The notes beneath the pieces were generated by a model. That model saw only the letters and a program-made list of their open reading frames with translations, had not been told where the DNA came from and did not search any database. Shown here one piece after another: positions 14,766 through 26,856 of a stretch of DNA of 64,000 bases. The stretch spans positions 4,520,517 through 4,584,516 of the forward strand of contig NC_081339.1 in the NCBI RefSeq assembly GCF_022539665.2, given 5' to 3'. The stretch's first letter is position 1. Each line of letters starts with the position of its first letter. The DNA is from Daphnia carinata (lineage: Eukaryota; Arthropoda; Branchiopoda; Diplostraca; Daphniidae). The position numbers were made by a program, and so were the translations under genes.

Positions 14766-17700
14766 ATGGAAGCTTTAAAAATGCAACAATTACTTTTACC
14801 TCTTGTTTTACTCTCTTTTACTGCAGCATTTGAACTGATTGACCTGTCAACTGCTAAAGGCTACGTTTGGAATGCTGCCCTGCCTAATAAAAGTACGTAC
14901 ATTTGATTAATCATTTTAGACAGCCTAAACAAAGAGAAAACCTTAATTTTTTTTCCCCAGGCATACAAGTTCCCGGAACTGTTCCAGGAAGCATCTATAC
15001 TGATCTGGAAAAGGGGGGCATATTCACCGGTGGGCCGTTACTGTTTCGTTTCAACGATTTAGACTATCGCTGGGTCTCGTATGAAGATTGGGATTACTCT
15101 CTCACTTTCCAAGGTTTGCAAACTCTTTTTTCTAATTCATGGATGAAAACCAAAACTTGTATTTGTTTTATTCACAGTGTCATCAACTGTTGCATCGTAT
15201 TCGGCTGTTGACTTCGTTTTCTATGGGTAAAATTTACAATTTTCCTTAACAAATTGCTGATCTAATTGCTCTATTCAATCAGTGTTGATACAGTAGCAGA
15301 CATTGAACTGAATGGATCACCACTTGGTGTTACTAACAACATGTTTGTTCGTTACAAGTACGACGTCAAAAATATCCTCAAGGTATGTCAATGATATGTG
15401 TTATTAGAGATCCTACCAAATGATTTGATTAACTTTCTCTGTTATTAGACTGACAGTCCCAACGAGCTTGTTGTACGTTTCAAGTCGCCCGTTAAGTACG
15501 CCCAAGATCGATACGACGAACAAGCAGTCGCCTACCCCGTTTTACCGACATGCCTTGATCCAGCCTATCAAGGGGAGTGCCACGCTAATCACATCAGGTT
15601 TCCTTTTGCTCCCTTTAGTTTTATATTATTAAATCCAGACCTTAATGTATACGCCCATGCCCCTATATAGAACTGACAAAATAGCTATAAATCAAATTTA
15701 GACTTATCAGCTATTTAATGACTGTTCCATCAGGAAGATGCAGTCGTCTTTCAGCTGGGATTGGGGACCCGCTTTCCCACTGTCGGATTATGGTATCATA
15801 TTTTTAGAAACTATGTAATAGCAGACGAATTCAATTATTTTTTCAAAGGCATGAAGTCAAGATAGAAGCTTACAACAGCGTTTCCCTTCGTGACTTTTGG
15901 GTCGGATTCGAACGAGACGAAACGCTACAACAATGGAAAGTTGACATCAAAATTCACTGCGAGACTCCTGATTCCGGTGTCGATCACAGTGGAATATTCA
16001 CAATTACCATCTCTGACGGCGAACAAGTCATCCATACACTTGTAGAACAAACTACTTTAAATGGAGACGTCAACAGAGAAGTTTCCTCGTCCCTCTTCAC
16101 TTTTAATGTTCCCTTCACGCAGGTAACGGTCGTTTTGTTTCAGGATTGGAAACTTTCCACTCTACATTGATGTTACAAACTGTTTTGCATCCATCCCTTT
16201 TATGTAGATTGAGCAATGGATGCCCAACGGTTGGGGCCAGCAAAAACTTTATGATATTAAATTTGAATTTCAAGAAGGCGACGAAACAGTGACACTGCAA
16301 GATCGAATCGGCTTTCGAACTGTTGAATTGGTTGAGGATGATCTGACAGGTATTTACGATTTGAAAACGTGATAACATATTCATGGATTACTCAAAAAAT
16401 AATTTAATAGTCGGCAGAAGTTATTATTTTCGCGTCAATGGTGAGCCCGTCTTCCTGAAAGGATCCAATTGGATTCCGTCTGCTGTTCTTCCCGAGTTAA
16501 TTACAGAACAATATTTACGAGAACTGTTGACAGCATCTAAGGCAGCACATATGAATGCTATGCGGATCTGGGGTGGTGGTATTTATGAATTCACCGAATT
16601 TTACAGGGTAACAATCAGAGATGCATACTGTCTTTGTTGATATTCAATAGCATATTACATTTTTATTGTGACGCTAACAATGCTGTCCTTTGTATAGATT
16701 GCAGATGAATTAGGTATACTTATCTGGCATGACATGATGTACGCCTGTTCCATGTATCCAGCAAATGACCTATTTCTGGAAACTGTTTCGACTGAAATTC
16801 GCCAGCAAGTTAGACGCATATCACGACATCCATCTGTACTCATTTGGGCTGGAAATAATGAAAATGAGGCTGCACTTCGACAGAACTGGTGATGCAACCA
16901 AATTTCTAATTATACTTTGGCAAAATTAATTATATATATATTCAGGTATGGAACAGCGAGCAATTTCGAAATATATAAGGCTGATTACATTAAGCTTTAC
17001 GTCGACACAATCAAGACGATTGTTAATGAAGAAGATCCTTCCCGCCCGTTCACCGTTTCTTCACCATCTAACGGCAAACGTAGCGAAGAAGAAGGCTACG
17101 TCTCTCAAAACCCAGGAATGGAAGAATACGGCGATGGTATCTTTTCTAATTCGTTTGTTTAAAACTAATTTTATTCCCCTTAATTTTTAACTTTTAGTGC
17201 ACTATTACAACTATTTTGGAAATATGTGGAATTGGGAAACATATCTAAAGCCCAGAATGGCCACTGAATACGGTTTCCAGGCTTTGCCCTCTGTACATGC
17301 GTGGACAACAGCCGCTAATCCCATTGGTATGCTAGTTTTAATTTCCCTGACGGTAAATCTTGTAAACTTGGATTAATTTGACTTGCAGGGCAAGACGATG
17401 ATTGGCATTATGACGGACAGCTTTTGTTCACTAGGCAACATCACCCAGGCGGCAACGATGAACTAGTTTTGCAAGTAGAAGGACAACTTGGAAAGGCCAG
17501 AGTAACTACGCCTGAGCAACAGTTCCTCGACATGATCTATCTGACGCAAATGCATCAAGCGGAAGCTATCAAGATCGAATCGGAACATTATAGAAGGTTG
17601 CAATACTTGGATTTTGACGGACTTGGACATTGCATGGGCTCACTCTATTGGCAACTGCAAGACATTTGGCAAGGACCTTCTTGGGCATCTATCGGTAATA

Positions 17701-18535
17701 ACTTGTTCCCATAACATTTAAACTTAATATAGAATTTTAAATGTTATAGAATATGGTGGACGTTGGAAGCCATTACATCATTTCGCCACAAAATTCTTTG
17801 CTCCGCTCTCTTTCATGCTGTGGATCCGTGATGGAAATGTCGCAGTTTATCCGCACGACTATCGTAATGGAGCCGATATGGTGCCCGGCATTCTTCTTAT
17901 TAAACTCCAATCTTGGTCACAAATCAACCCAGTCGTCATCGAAAGGCTTCCTAATGTAATTTGATTAACATGAAAGCAATCATCAAGTTATAGAAATCAA
18001 ACAAGTTGTCTAATTGGATTGTAGGTGAACGGACTTTCGTCGTTGGAGTGGCAAAAACCACTCGATTCTTGGCTGTCCGATAATGGATGTTCAAGACAAA
18101 CATGTTTCTTAACAGCCACGTACGAAGACCCTCAAACAGGCCGTCTACTAGCGCCTGATAGTTACCTTTACCCTAGTAATTTCACCGCCATCACTAACTT
18201 GGTTAAAGCCAATGTTCAAGTATGATTTTCACTTTTCTTTGCTTTATATTTTTCTAAGTTCTTTTCGTTTACGACGTCTAAAGGTGACAGGCGTAGGCGA
18301 GGTTTACCAAAGCGAGTCATCTTGGGTAATTGATGTGTCGTTATCGACCGACTATCCTGCGGCTTTTGTCTGGCTTGATACCATTACAGATCGCAAAGGT
18401 CGATTCTCGGACAATGGATTCCTAATGCCTACGGCCACCAAAACTGTTTCTTTCCTGTCACCGGAACCCATTACGGACTCGAAAGCCTTCCTTGAAGACC
18501 TTAAAGTTGCTCATCTCGCTGAAATCATCCGTTAA
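14766..18535 (+). CDS. MANBA: Beta-mannosidase (lysosomal, GH2), apparent one-base frameshift in exon 6
   Basis: The enzyme removes terminal beta-mannose from N-glycan fragments in the lysosome. Sixteen exons: 14766-14892, 14961-15113, 15178-15226, 15283-15382, 15449-15597, 15734-15792, 15849-16122, 16208-16349, 16411-16607, 16698-16888, 16946-17136, 17198-17326, 17389-17694, 17750-17955, 18025-18219, 18284-18535. A signal peptide (LLLPLVLLSFTAA) opens the protein. FSWDWGPAFP, KGSNWIP, RIWGGGIYE, acid/base region GNNENE, and nucleophile region ATEYGFQ are all present, so the active site looks intact. The exons sum to 2720 nt, one short of 907 codons. The loss lies after GPAFP near 15776-15780, because the next codons and the following exon (HEVKIEAYN) are in the next frame. 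It may be an assembly error, or a real disruption, or be avoided by a weak donor after 15780. Confidence 0.93.
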
Positions 18536-20716
18536 AAAAGGAGAAGTCGTTTCAGTTGATTTTTCATTAGTTTAAGGCTTTTCAGGTTAGCCCGGGTTTC
18601 TAAATAAATCAAAGCAAAATGGTGCATTAGCATTGATTTTGTTTTCCTCATGGATGTAAACTTTTTGTAGGCGAGGATTTGGCCACGTCGTTTAGTTTTG
18701 GTCTTCCAAGTATGATGTGAATGTGTCGGGTGATTGAGTGGGTAGTTGCCTGTACGCAAAGGACAGTGGATATAGCCTATACACACTGCGTGCACGTACC
18801 TGATTGATCGACGACTCAGAATCCTTTTATCCCGGTTGGTGGTTGTAAGGACTTTGCACGCTTGATCGTAAATCTTAGATGCATGGCGTCAAGGAAAAAA
18901 AGACTTCACAACATGGAAGAGGATAGTCATGTTATCGCGATGACTGGGATATAGTACGTTGCATTCTGGCCGTAGAAATGACACGTACATGCGTCCAATC
19001 CATCGGGGGCGTGCACTGGCTGATTTATTTTTGTAGTTTATCGATTGAGTCAATATCTAGAACCCAATCGGCGAATTGATACTTTCTTTCAATTCATTTC
19101 CACCATTTTCTTTTCCTGTGACGATGTCTTGCCAGGATGTCTAAAATACTTGCAAAGAATTCAATCTTCATTGATTCTAGGAAAAAAAAAAATATGTGTT
19201 AGTAATTCAAGCGTTAACTTTGTTGCTCGCGTTAAAGTGGCACAATATTCTGCTATATTGTTGTCACTAGCACATTTTGCAATCTCTTTGATGAATTGAT
19301 GGGTCACAAACGGCAATAACGAATTATTGCTGGAGGAACGGAAAACGTCATCAAATAGGAAACGAAAACAAACTATGAAACCAACATTTCTTGAACTACC
19401 ATCCATAAAGACATGCAAGTAAATTGAACATGACAATTTCATAGACGCCAATTTTTGTTTAGAACTGAGGATTCATAGCAATATAGTTGTAAATCACAAA
19501 TGTACGAGAAATATATGGCTTTGCCATGAAAAATGATAGAAAACAATTGGCCGAAAAACGAGCAAATAGCTTCTCTACTGGACAGAAGAATTCCCGATTG
19601 CCTTGTTATGATGCAAAGCCGGTTACATAATAAATAATATAATATTTTCCCTTGGGCGTTCTGGGAATCTTAATATTTTGACTGTTTATAGAATCGATAC
19701 GTGCCAAGCACACTAATGGCGTATCAAGTTTTGTTGCCAAGGAAAGGAAATAGTATCCAAGAATGGATACGGGACGCTTATTTATTATTAATTTGGGTGC
19801 TATAGTTACCATTTTTTGTTTTCTGCTATCGAACTTTGCTTTCTGACGTATAAGGGGGAAGTGTATATAAATAAACCGGAAACAATCAGTCAAGCTATCT
19901 ATAAACAGTAGACTGCAACTCTTTTCTCGGATAAGACCGTGAAACTTATCATCGTAAAAACTATGAGTAGAAGCGAGGGACAAATTTTGTAACACATCAA
20001 CGTTGGTACCACAAGCTTAAAATATTTATCCACGAATAGTTGATACTATGTTACTGAGTAAATCATTGCAAGACTAAAATACTTCAAAATAGAAAAACGA
20101 TTCCTTGTTCTGTGTTGAAAGGAATCTTTCATTATTCACAAACCACCCTTAAAAACCAGGGTAGGTAACTTTCGACTCCGTTTAACACCGTGACAACACC
20201 ATTACCATAATGTAGAACGTTTGCCTTTGTTACTTACAGAACTCTGCACATAAATTTGCTTGATAGTGGGCAAACTATTTTAGCTTTCCTCTTCAATATT
20301 TTGCTTCTATTCATGTTCGAAAATTTGCTTGGCTTCAAATTGGAAAACATCAAACTGTTTTTATGTAAAACCACAAAGAAAACCGTGATGGCATGATAAG
20401 ATGATAACACGTTTCGATGATGACGTCAGCAGATTACGAGCGCACCGTTGTTGCAGACGATATCGTAACATATTTTTACCATTTTTGTGTTTTCTTTTTC
20501 TCTCTTTTTGTTCCCAGAATTTGTTCTCATTCTTGGTTTCTAAGACGGCATTAAGACAGCCATGACGGGGGGCTGGGTAATGGAACTATTCCAGTTCAGT
20601 TACTGTGCTTCGTTGAACACCGTGCATGCAAAGAAGCGACCGCCAACTAGGTGGCAAGCATTTCTCAAGATATAGTGATCGTTTTGGATCCAAAAAAGGC
20701 GTATCAAGAGTTCACG
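18536..20716. other. Intergenic interval without recognised genes
   Basis: About 2.2 kb between beta-mannosidase and the PITP gene. A TAAATAAATC stretch just after the beta-mannosidase stop could be its polyadenylation signal. One 129-codon ORF on the - strand (19606-19995) has no family features that I recognise and I treat it as chance. The right end is the PITP 5' region. Confidence 0.45.
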
Positions 20717-21857
20717 ATGCTTATCAAAGAGTTTCGTATACCCATGCCCATTAGTGTCTCAGAGGTTTGTATATATTCACAGCATTATTCAACATCAGTG
20801 GAATCGATTTATTTATTAAACTTTGCCCCACAGTATAAAGTTGGGCAGTTATATATGATAGCGAAGCATAGTAATGAACAGTCTGCTGAAGGAGAAGGAG
20901 TTGAAGTTGTGGCTAACCATCCCCATGAAGATATTGAACATGGAGCAGGACAGTACACAGAAAAAAGGATATACCTCTTCAGGTTTACCATTAACTAAAC
21001 TGAAACATATATTAATTATTTGAATCAGCAACTTTATTTTTTATTTCAGTCGTCTTCCTCAGTGGATTAGATCACTCATACCAAAAGTATTCTATATAAC
21101 AGAAAAAGCATGGAACTACTATCCCCGCACTATAACAGAATACACAGTACAAATATTTTTAAAATTAGAAATCACAAAGAAAAAATGATTAACTATACAT
21201 TTCTTTTCTTCATTTTGATTATCAATAGTGCTCTTTCCTCCCCAGGTTTGTCATCAATGTCAAAACGTGTTATGAAGACAATGCAGGAACTCATGAAAAC
21301 GTAAATGCTGTAAAATTGCTTGTTAAATCATCTTATTGTCTAACATTTGATTTTATCCACAGGCTTTAAGTCTAGATGAAAGCCAACTCAGTGCTCGAGA
21401 AGTGGACTTCATCGATATCGCTTATGATGATATCAACCCTAAGCATTACAAAGCGGAAGAAGATTTGAGAACATGGCATTCGGAGATAACTGGAAGAGGC
21501 CCCTTGACGCCAGATTGGATGAAAAGCGATCTGAAACCAATTATGTGCTCGTACAAGTTAGTTTCAGTTTGTTTCGAAGTCTGGGGCCTTCAGACACGAG
21601 TGGAAGACTATGTCCAACGCGTAATCCGGGAAATCTTACTAGTTGGCCATCGGCAAGCCGTGGCTTGGCTGGATCAATGGTTCAACATGACGGAAGAGGA
21701 CGTCCGGAAATACGAGAAGGAAATGCATAGCGTTACAAATGAGAAGGTACTACATCACCAAAGCAATGTTGCCGCTTTACCGACTTCACCAGATGCAGTT
21801 TCCGACTTGCCAGAAGAGGTTACGCCAACCAGACGTAGTTGGTTTAGTTGGTCATAG
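20717..21857 (+). CDS. Class I phosphatidylinositol transfer protein (PITP alpha/beta type), complete
   Basis: The product exchanges phosphatidylinositol and phosphatidylcholine between membranes and supports phosphoinositide signalling and Golgi function. Five exons: 20717-20764, 20834-20982, 21050-21146, 21229-21300, 21363-21857, giving 286 aa (vertebrate forms about 271). Seen: MLIKEFRIPMPISVSEYKVGQLY at the start (a near-universal PITP opening), GEGVEVVANHP, GQYTEKRIY, EKAWNYYPRT, VDFIDIA, YKAEEDLRTW, TGRGPL, CSYKLV and W.GLQ. An in-frame ATG at 20651 would add 22 residues, but the family start fits 20717. Exon 4 is odd: the strong acceptor ending at 21245 is out of phase, and only the weaker acceptor ending at 21228 keeps the frame, adding CSFLPR. 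The sequence is more diverged than fly vibrator. Confidence 0.88.
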
Positions 21858-22709
21858 CTTGTAGGACGTGTCTTTATTTATTTGTGTGGAGAATTTACCC
21901 TCAAAACTTTACTTACGTCACAAACATATAATGTCACATTAAGTTAGCATTTTGTTGTATGTTGTAATTGCATCTATGTGTCTGAAGCATTTTTTTTTAA
22001 CTTGAGGAAAAACAGGTTCGACGAAGGGCCTCTGTGTTAAACCAACAAAGCTAGGTCCTAGAAGCGTTCGCCTCTTATAGTGTAGTACGTGAAATCCAAA
22101 AAGAGTAACGTACCATTCACTCTCGGTTGTGATTCAAGGTAAGGCTAATGCACATATACTTATATGCTGTTGTCAGACCTAGTTCTCAGTGTTATTTCCT
22201 GGTGACTGTGTGTTTTGCTGGTCTCGCCTTGTTTTGTTCCTTTTTTCACGAAAAATCTAATCGTTGTTGTTGCTGTCTGTTGATTCGTTTTCGTTAAATA
22301 TTTTTCGTTATTATTTGTTTTGTTTTTTTCGGGTGATTTATGAAAATTTTATCATTATGATATGTTTACACCTCTACATACTTGTCACACATTAGTTTCT
22401 TCTGCTCTTACATGTGTATTACTGTAAGCTTAATATCTATGATCTAATTATTGTGTGCAGTGTCGGTTTTCCTCTGACCACAATAACCGACATTCTTGCC
22501 CGGGAAGCTTTAATTGAAACCAATGTTGCAATGTGCCGATCATTTAGCAATGTTTTCGGTTACAGAAAGAGAATTTATTGTTTTTCGTTTCACTATTAAT
22601 ATACAAAAATAAATAGATGTCCATTAGCATAAGAAACATTAAAATGTTTATAAGTTTCTTGTTTTGATTTTTATGCTCAATGGTAAATTAATGTGTCTGA
22701 TGTTTTCGT
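21858..22709. other. Intergenic interval (tail-to-tail)
   Basis: About 850 bp between the converging PITP gene and the first DM4/DM12 gene. AT-rich, no recognised gene or repeat. Confidence 0.5.
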
Positions 22710-23741
22710 TTAAAACAAATTTACGAGTTTAAAAATAGATACTGGGCAAGTGTAGTAACGAGTCCAGCATTTTCCTTCTTTACCGGCGCGATAAGCATCT
22801 GTATAATCGTCGTCGACTGGTTTGTGGAGAACTTCTAATTCCGGAATATTGGTAACGTCTCTTCGTATGCGGTTGCTGCTGAGGTACGGCTCCATTGATT
22901 TCGGTACTTCCAGCAAACTTGGCCTAAGGATAAGTAACCAAACCATTTAAAATAGTATTAAATTTGTGGGTAAGATTCTCAATAGTAATCAATTTTTACG
23001 TGAATATCAGATCAATGAGTTTTCCTACAAGCCCTTGATGGACTAACGGAGCTTCAGCCATTTCGCATATGGCTCGTAAGAGACAAGTTTGCCCGTCAAA
23101 TCCAAAACTGTGAGTATAAAGAAACGTTAGCATTACAGTTTGCTAAAAAACGATATCGTTTTAGATGTTAAATATACTTTTCAAAGAGGCCTTGGACATG
23201 CTGATAGATACTGCGTCTTTCATTGTTTGCTCGTTGTTCTTCAAAGAATTCGAAATCTATGACATTACTTCGATCACTGTCTCCATCCAACTCATTAGTA
23301 TCCAATCGACCTAGCGTGCTGTAGAGTGTGTTGAGTTGGGAGTAGGTAGGCAAGACGAAACGATAAATCAAATCTAGAGTCAAGGCGCTGGAAAACAAAG
23401 GATACTATTAAGTTTTAAATCTACAACCAAATAAGGATGAAAGCTTACCTGAAAGTATTATTCAGGGGGACAACTGGCATAATAATATCTAAAATCATCC
23501 TAGCACTTGTATTGCGTGGTAAACTCCAGGAGGACCTCTTAATCCGTCGCGGTTTCGTCTGCTCAACTGGGAGTTCTTTATGGCTAATCGGTTCGCTGTT
23601 TTTGGCCCAGGTTTCAGGTAAATCAACAACTGAAAAACTGTCAACAAATCGTTCACTTGCTATTTCTGTATCAGAGACACAATCATGGAACGAAACGAAG
23701 AATAAGCTACAAATTATGAGGAACAAGCCGTAGCCCATCAT
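22710..23741 (-). CDS. DM4/DM12-family secreted protein, copy 1 (type A, four exons)
   Basis: This belongs to an arthropod family of secreted proteins (DM4_12) with no known biochemical role. Four exons: 23741-23449, 23387-23178, 23107-23000, 22923-22710, giving 274 aa. A signal peptide (LFLIICSLFFVSF) is followed by a dibasic stretch RRIKRSSWSLP (about 65-75), then the family core: RFVLPTYSQLNTLY, EEQRANNERRSIYQH, CLLRAICEMAEAP, a second dibasic site RIRRD, and the terminal cysteine motif DDDYTDAY...CW..YYTCPVSIF. Exon 3 is exactly 108 nt with its donor inside a Thr codon, as in all four copies. Unlike copy 3 it has an extra 61-bp intron between NNTF and ALTLD. The family call is firm; function is unknown. 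Confidence 0.85.
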
Positions 23742-25154
23742 TCTTTACGACTCAAAGTACTCTTGAACGACTGAAGACATTCTGTGAGAAATCAAACTAT
23801 TTTATACGATTGTGGATCCTTTGTCAATAGTGATTGAATAGCAGAACTTACGAAGTTCGCGTTCCTTGGTATCCGATTGCCAGGGAACGTTGCAGAGAAT
23901 TAAGTTTGGGTGGAGTGTGAACGGACATAGCTATCTTGGGAACAAGACCAGGAACTCACTGATGGATGCATAACGGTCAAACGAGGGTCTCTTTTGTGAT
24001 TCACAAATGCTACGGTTTCAGCCTGTATTGGGAAATGTTAAGTTTCAATACGTTTTCAAATGTCAAGAAGGTGACCTCATTTGGGAACTAAAGTCTGAAA
24101 CTGAATGGGATTAATAACCTGTATTCTGCCTGCCTAACGGCAATGTATTGTGTGTTTACAAAGGACGGTTGTTTTTTTCAATTCACTTAACTGTATCAGA
24201 TGTGTGAGCAATAATGTGCTGAGAATCACATGGCAAATTTTACTCGAGTCATGTAGAATGATTTTACCTGGTTGATATCATGACATGCAGATGGCGATGA
24301 TCATAATGAGAATAAAAGAAAATTCGCAACGCTGTTAATTGCATGGCGGAAATCTTACCCTCTCCCTTAGAATAATTTGCTTTCGCGCCCTGAATTTCTA
24401 TAGTCATTCGCGGGCAAGTTCGCCACGCTTAAGGTCGAGTGTTGTGCCGTTAGCGTACGTGCATGAACTTATAATCTCAGGCTAACCAAGTTGATATCTA
24501 CTAAAAAGGACATTCACGACTATAGCAGCCATCAGTGTTAAAATATTATTCGCCAAAACTTTATTTGTGTTGTTTCGTTTATTCCGTTTCCTTATTTAAG
24601 GAGACGTTCCCTGCTGGTAATGCTGGAACCTTCTACGTGTTCAAAAGAACTTGCTCCTGTTTCTCTGGCCAAAATCAACCGAAACCTTGAAAACCTGGCA
24701 CCACGAACCAGTAAGTAAAATACTGATCTTTTTTGCTTCCCATTTTTGTCGAGCAAAAGTTATCTCGCAGTTTTAGATAATATTTTGCCCGTTATCTATG
24801 GATCAAGGCTTTTCTCTTCTTCAAGATTTTTCTTGTGTTTGTCTTTCAGTTATGACCTTGTCACACAACGTAGAGTATAATTTTGATCCACAGTTCTTCT
24901 CATTGTCCTTTGCAGTGATCACCGGGTAGTTTTATTAGTTTGAGTACAAGGTATAAGGCACAAAGAGAAATCAATTCTTTCTTTTCAACACGTAGCATAG
25001 GCGCCATTTTTTTTCATCAGGCACAGCAACAGTTTATTTACGGGAACCTTTTGATTTTCATGTCTACAGACATTAAATATAAATAGACTTTTGATTTGGG
25101 CGTGTTGTGGACAATCGTAAGACCAAAGCTTTTCCCTCAAGTTCTTTTTTCGAT
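23742..25154. other. Intergenic interval
   Basis: About 1.4 kb upstream of DM4/DM12 copy 1 and downstream of copy 2. I see no gene. The part near 23742-24000 is the likely copy 1 promoter and leader. Confidence 0.45.
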
Positions 25155-25993
25155 TTACAAATCCAGCAATTTAAATATGTTAATTGGGCAACTTGCGTAG
25201 TGGCTCCAGCACAAGCCATCTTTTCCTTTGCTATAAGCGTCCGTGTACTCATCTTCAACAGGTGCCGCGATGAAGTCCAGATCCTCTATGATGGCGTCGC
25301 CGTGAACGTCTCGTCGGAATCGATTCAGTCCGAAGTAGGGCTCCATTTTTACAGGCATTTTGATCAGACTTGGCCTTTTTTTGTTCAATTAAAATTTGAA
25401 TTAGCAATTTTTTATTGTCTGAAATTTTGTGTTACGTTAAAACAAGTTCGACGATTTTGCCCAAAAGTCCGTTGCTTGTTAGAGGCGCTTCAGCCATTTC
25501 GCAAATAGCTCGTTGGACGCAAGCTGTTCCATTGACTCCAAAGCTGATCAAAGAGATAAAATTCATTATCGAATGTAAATCAATTTTTTTAAAAGTACTT
25601 TTGGAAAAAGCCTTCGATGTATTGGTAGACATGCCGTCTGTCCTGATTGGCTCGTTGCTCGTCGACAAAGTCTTCGTCCACCTCAATACCCTTTTCTTTG
25701 AGACGGCCAAAACTGTTGTACAGCGTGTTGAGGTTGTTGTTGTTGGGTAGAGGCCACGTTGTGGGAAAGTTGAACCAGAGGTAAGAGTTTGTCTGGTTAA
25801 TGAGCGATAAAACCGGTACGATGAACTCTCCTGTAAACTTTAAAACCCCCCTGGGCAATGAGAGGACGGATCTCTTCTGATGTCGGTGCAGATGGCCCGG
25901 CTGACTCACAGCTATTGAATCGGTGTTTACTATGTAGTAGCTAACTAAAATTGTTGCTAAGCAAGTCCAGTGAATTACAAATAATTTTCTCAT
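25155..25993 (-). CDS. DM4/DM12-family secreted protein, copy 2 (type B)
   Basis: Three exons: 25993-25599, 25543-25436, 25374-25155, giving 240 aa. I start at MRKLFVIHWTC because it gives a proper signal peptide; an in-frame upstream ATG at 26110 would place 39 hydrophilic residues in front. A dibasic site (HQKRSVLSLP) precedes the core YLWFNFPTTWPLP, NNLNTLYNSFGRL, DEQRANQDRRHVYQY, CVQRAICEMAEAP, RFRRD, and EDEYTDAY...CW..YASCPINIF. Type B differs from type A by the YLWF segment and the EGFFQK end of exon 1. It is closest to copy 4, on the far side of the hemoglobin cluster. Confidence 0.84.
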
Positions 25994-26856
25994 TTTTTTT
26001 TCTTCTTTCTGTAGGCTGCAAATGGTGAACTGATGGCCGGACAACTTCGGTAAGTCCCTTATATAGAGCTCAGCTCGTACTCCTTTTTTGCTCGTTGTCG
26101 TGTTTGGCATCCGTTATCATTTAAAGAGAAATGTGGATCAGTTTCCCACCGATGATAGTGTGTGTTGTCTCGCGTGACTGGTCACGAATGTCGTGAAGGA
26201 GTTGATCATTTGATATTTTCACAGTGTAACATCCGTGTTCCGTAGACTTCCTTTTTCCGCCCGGATGCTTTCGTATTGAAATTCACACGATCGGTTCTAC
26301 TTTTTATAGAATTTTGCATCGTGATGTATTGACCCACAGGTTTATTAGAGAGTTATGCTGAAAATCTTTTCATTACAAAGCGTCTTTGAATTATTTTTTC
26401 GACTGAATTTTGTCGGCCGTTGTGGGACATTTTGTGTCGTCCTTTTATTTTGAGCTACCTTTTTTTTTTTTTTATTTGACGCTCTATTTTTTTTTTTGAA
26501 TTTTGGCGCTCAAAAATACTTTTTGAATTAAAATTGATTTCCTATTCTGTCAGCTGATCATTAACAATTAAGTTGATGAGAAGCCTTGCCCATCCTTTTG
26601 TTTGAGTGAAACAAACAAAAAAAAGTAGAAAAACTAAACAGCATAATCCCGTCAGGGCTTCTGCTCTTTTTAGTTCTTCTCTTTTTCTTTTTTTTTTCTT
26701 TTCGGTGATCAGTATCAGGAGTTACACCTTAAAGTCAGGTAACTTATTAGCCAGGATCTTTTTGTTTTATCGCAAAAGTGTATTGAAACAAAATCCGTGC
26801 AAAATTGAGCGACATTCCATCAGCTGAGATTGAGGTTGAAATCGTTAAATTGTTTC
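25994..26856. other. Intergenic interval between DM4/DM12 copy 2 and the hemoglobin cluster
   Basis: About 860 bp with T runs near 26460-26473 and 26688-26698. It contains the copy 2 promoter and the 3' flank of the first hemoglobin. No gene seen. Confidence 0.5.

Noticed and set aside
19606-19995. 129-codon open frame on the - strand between beta-mannosidase and PITP
   Set aside because: Composition follows the AT-rich background, and no family motif or neighbouring exon could be joined to it.
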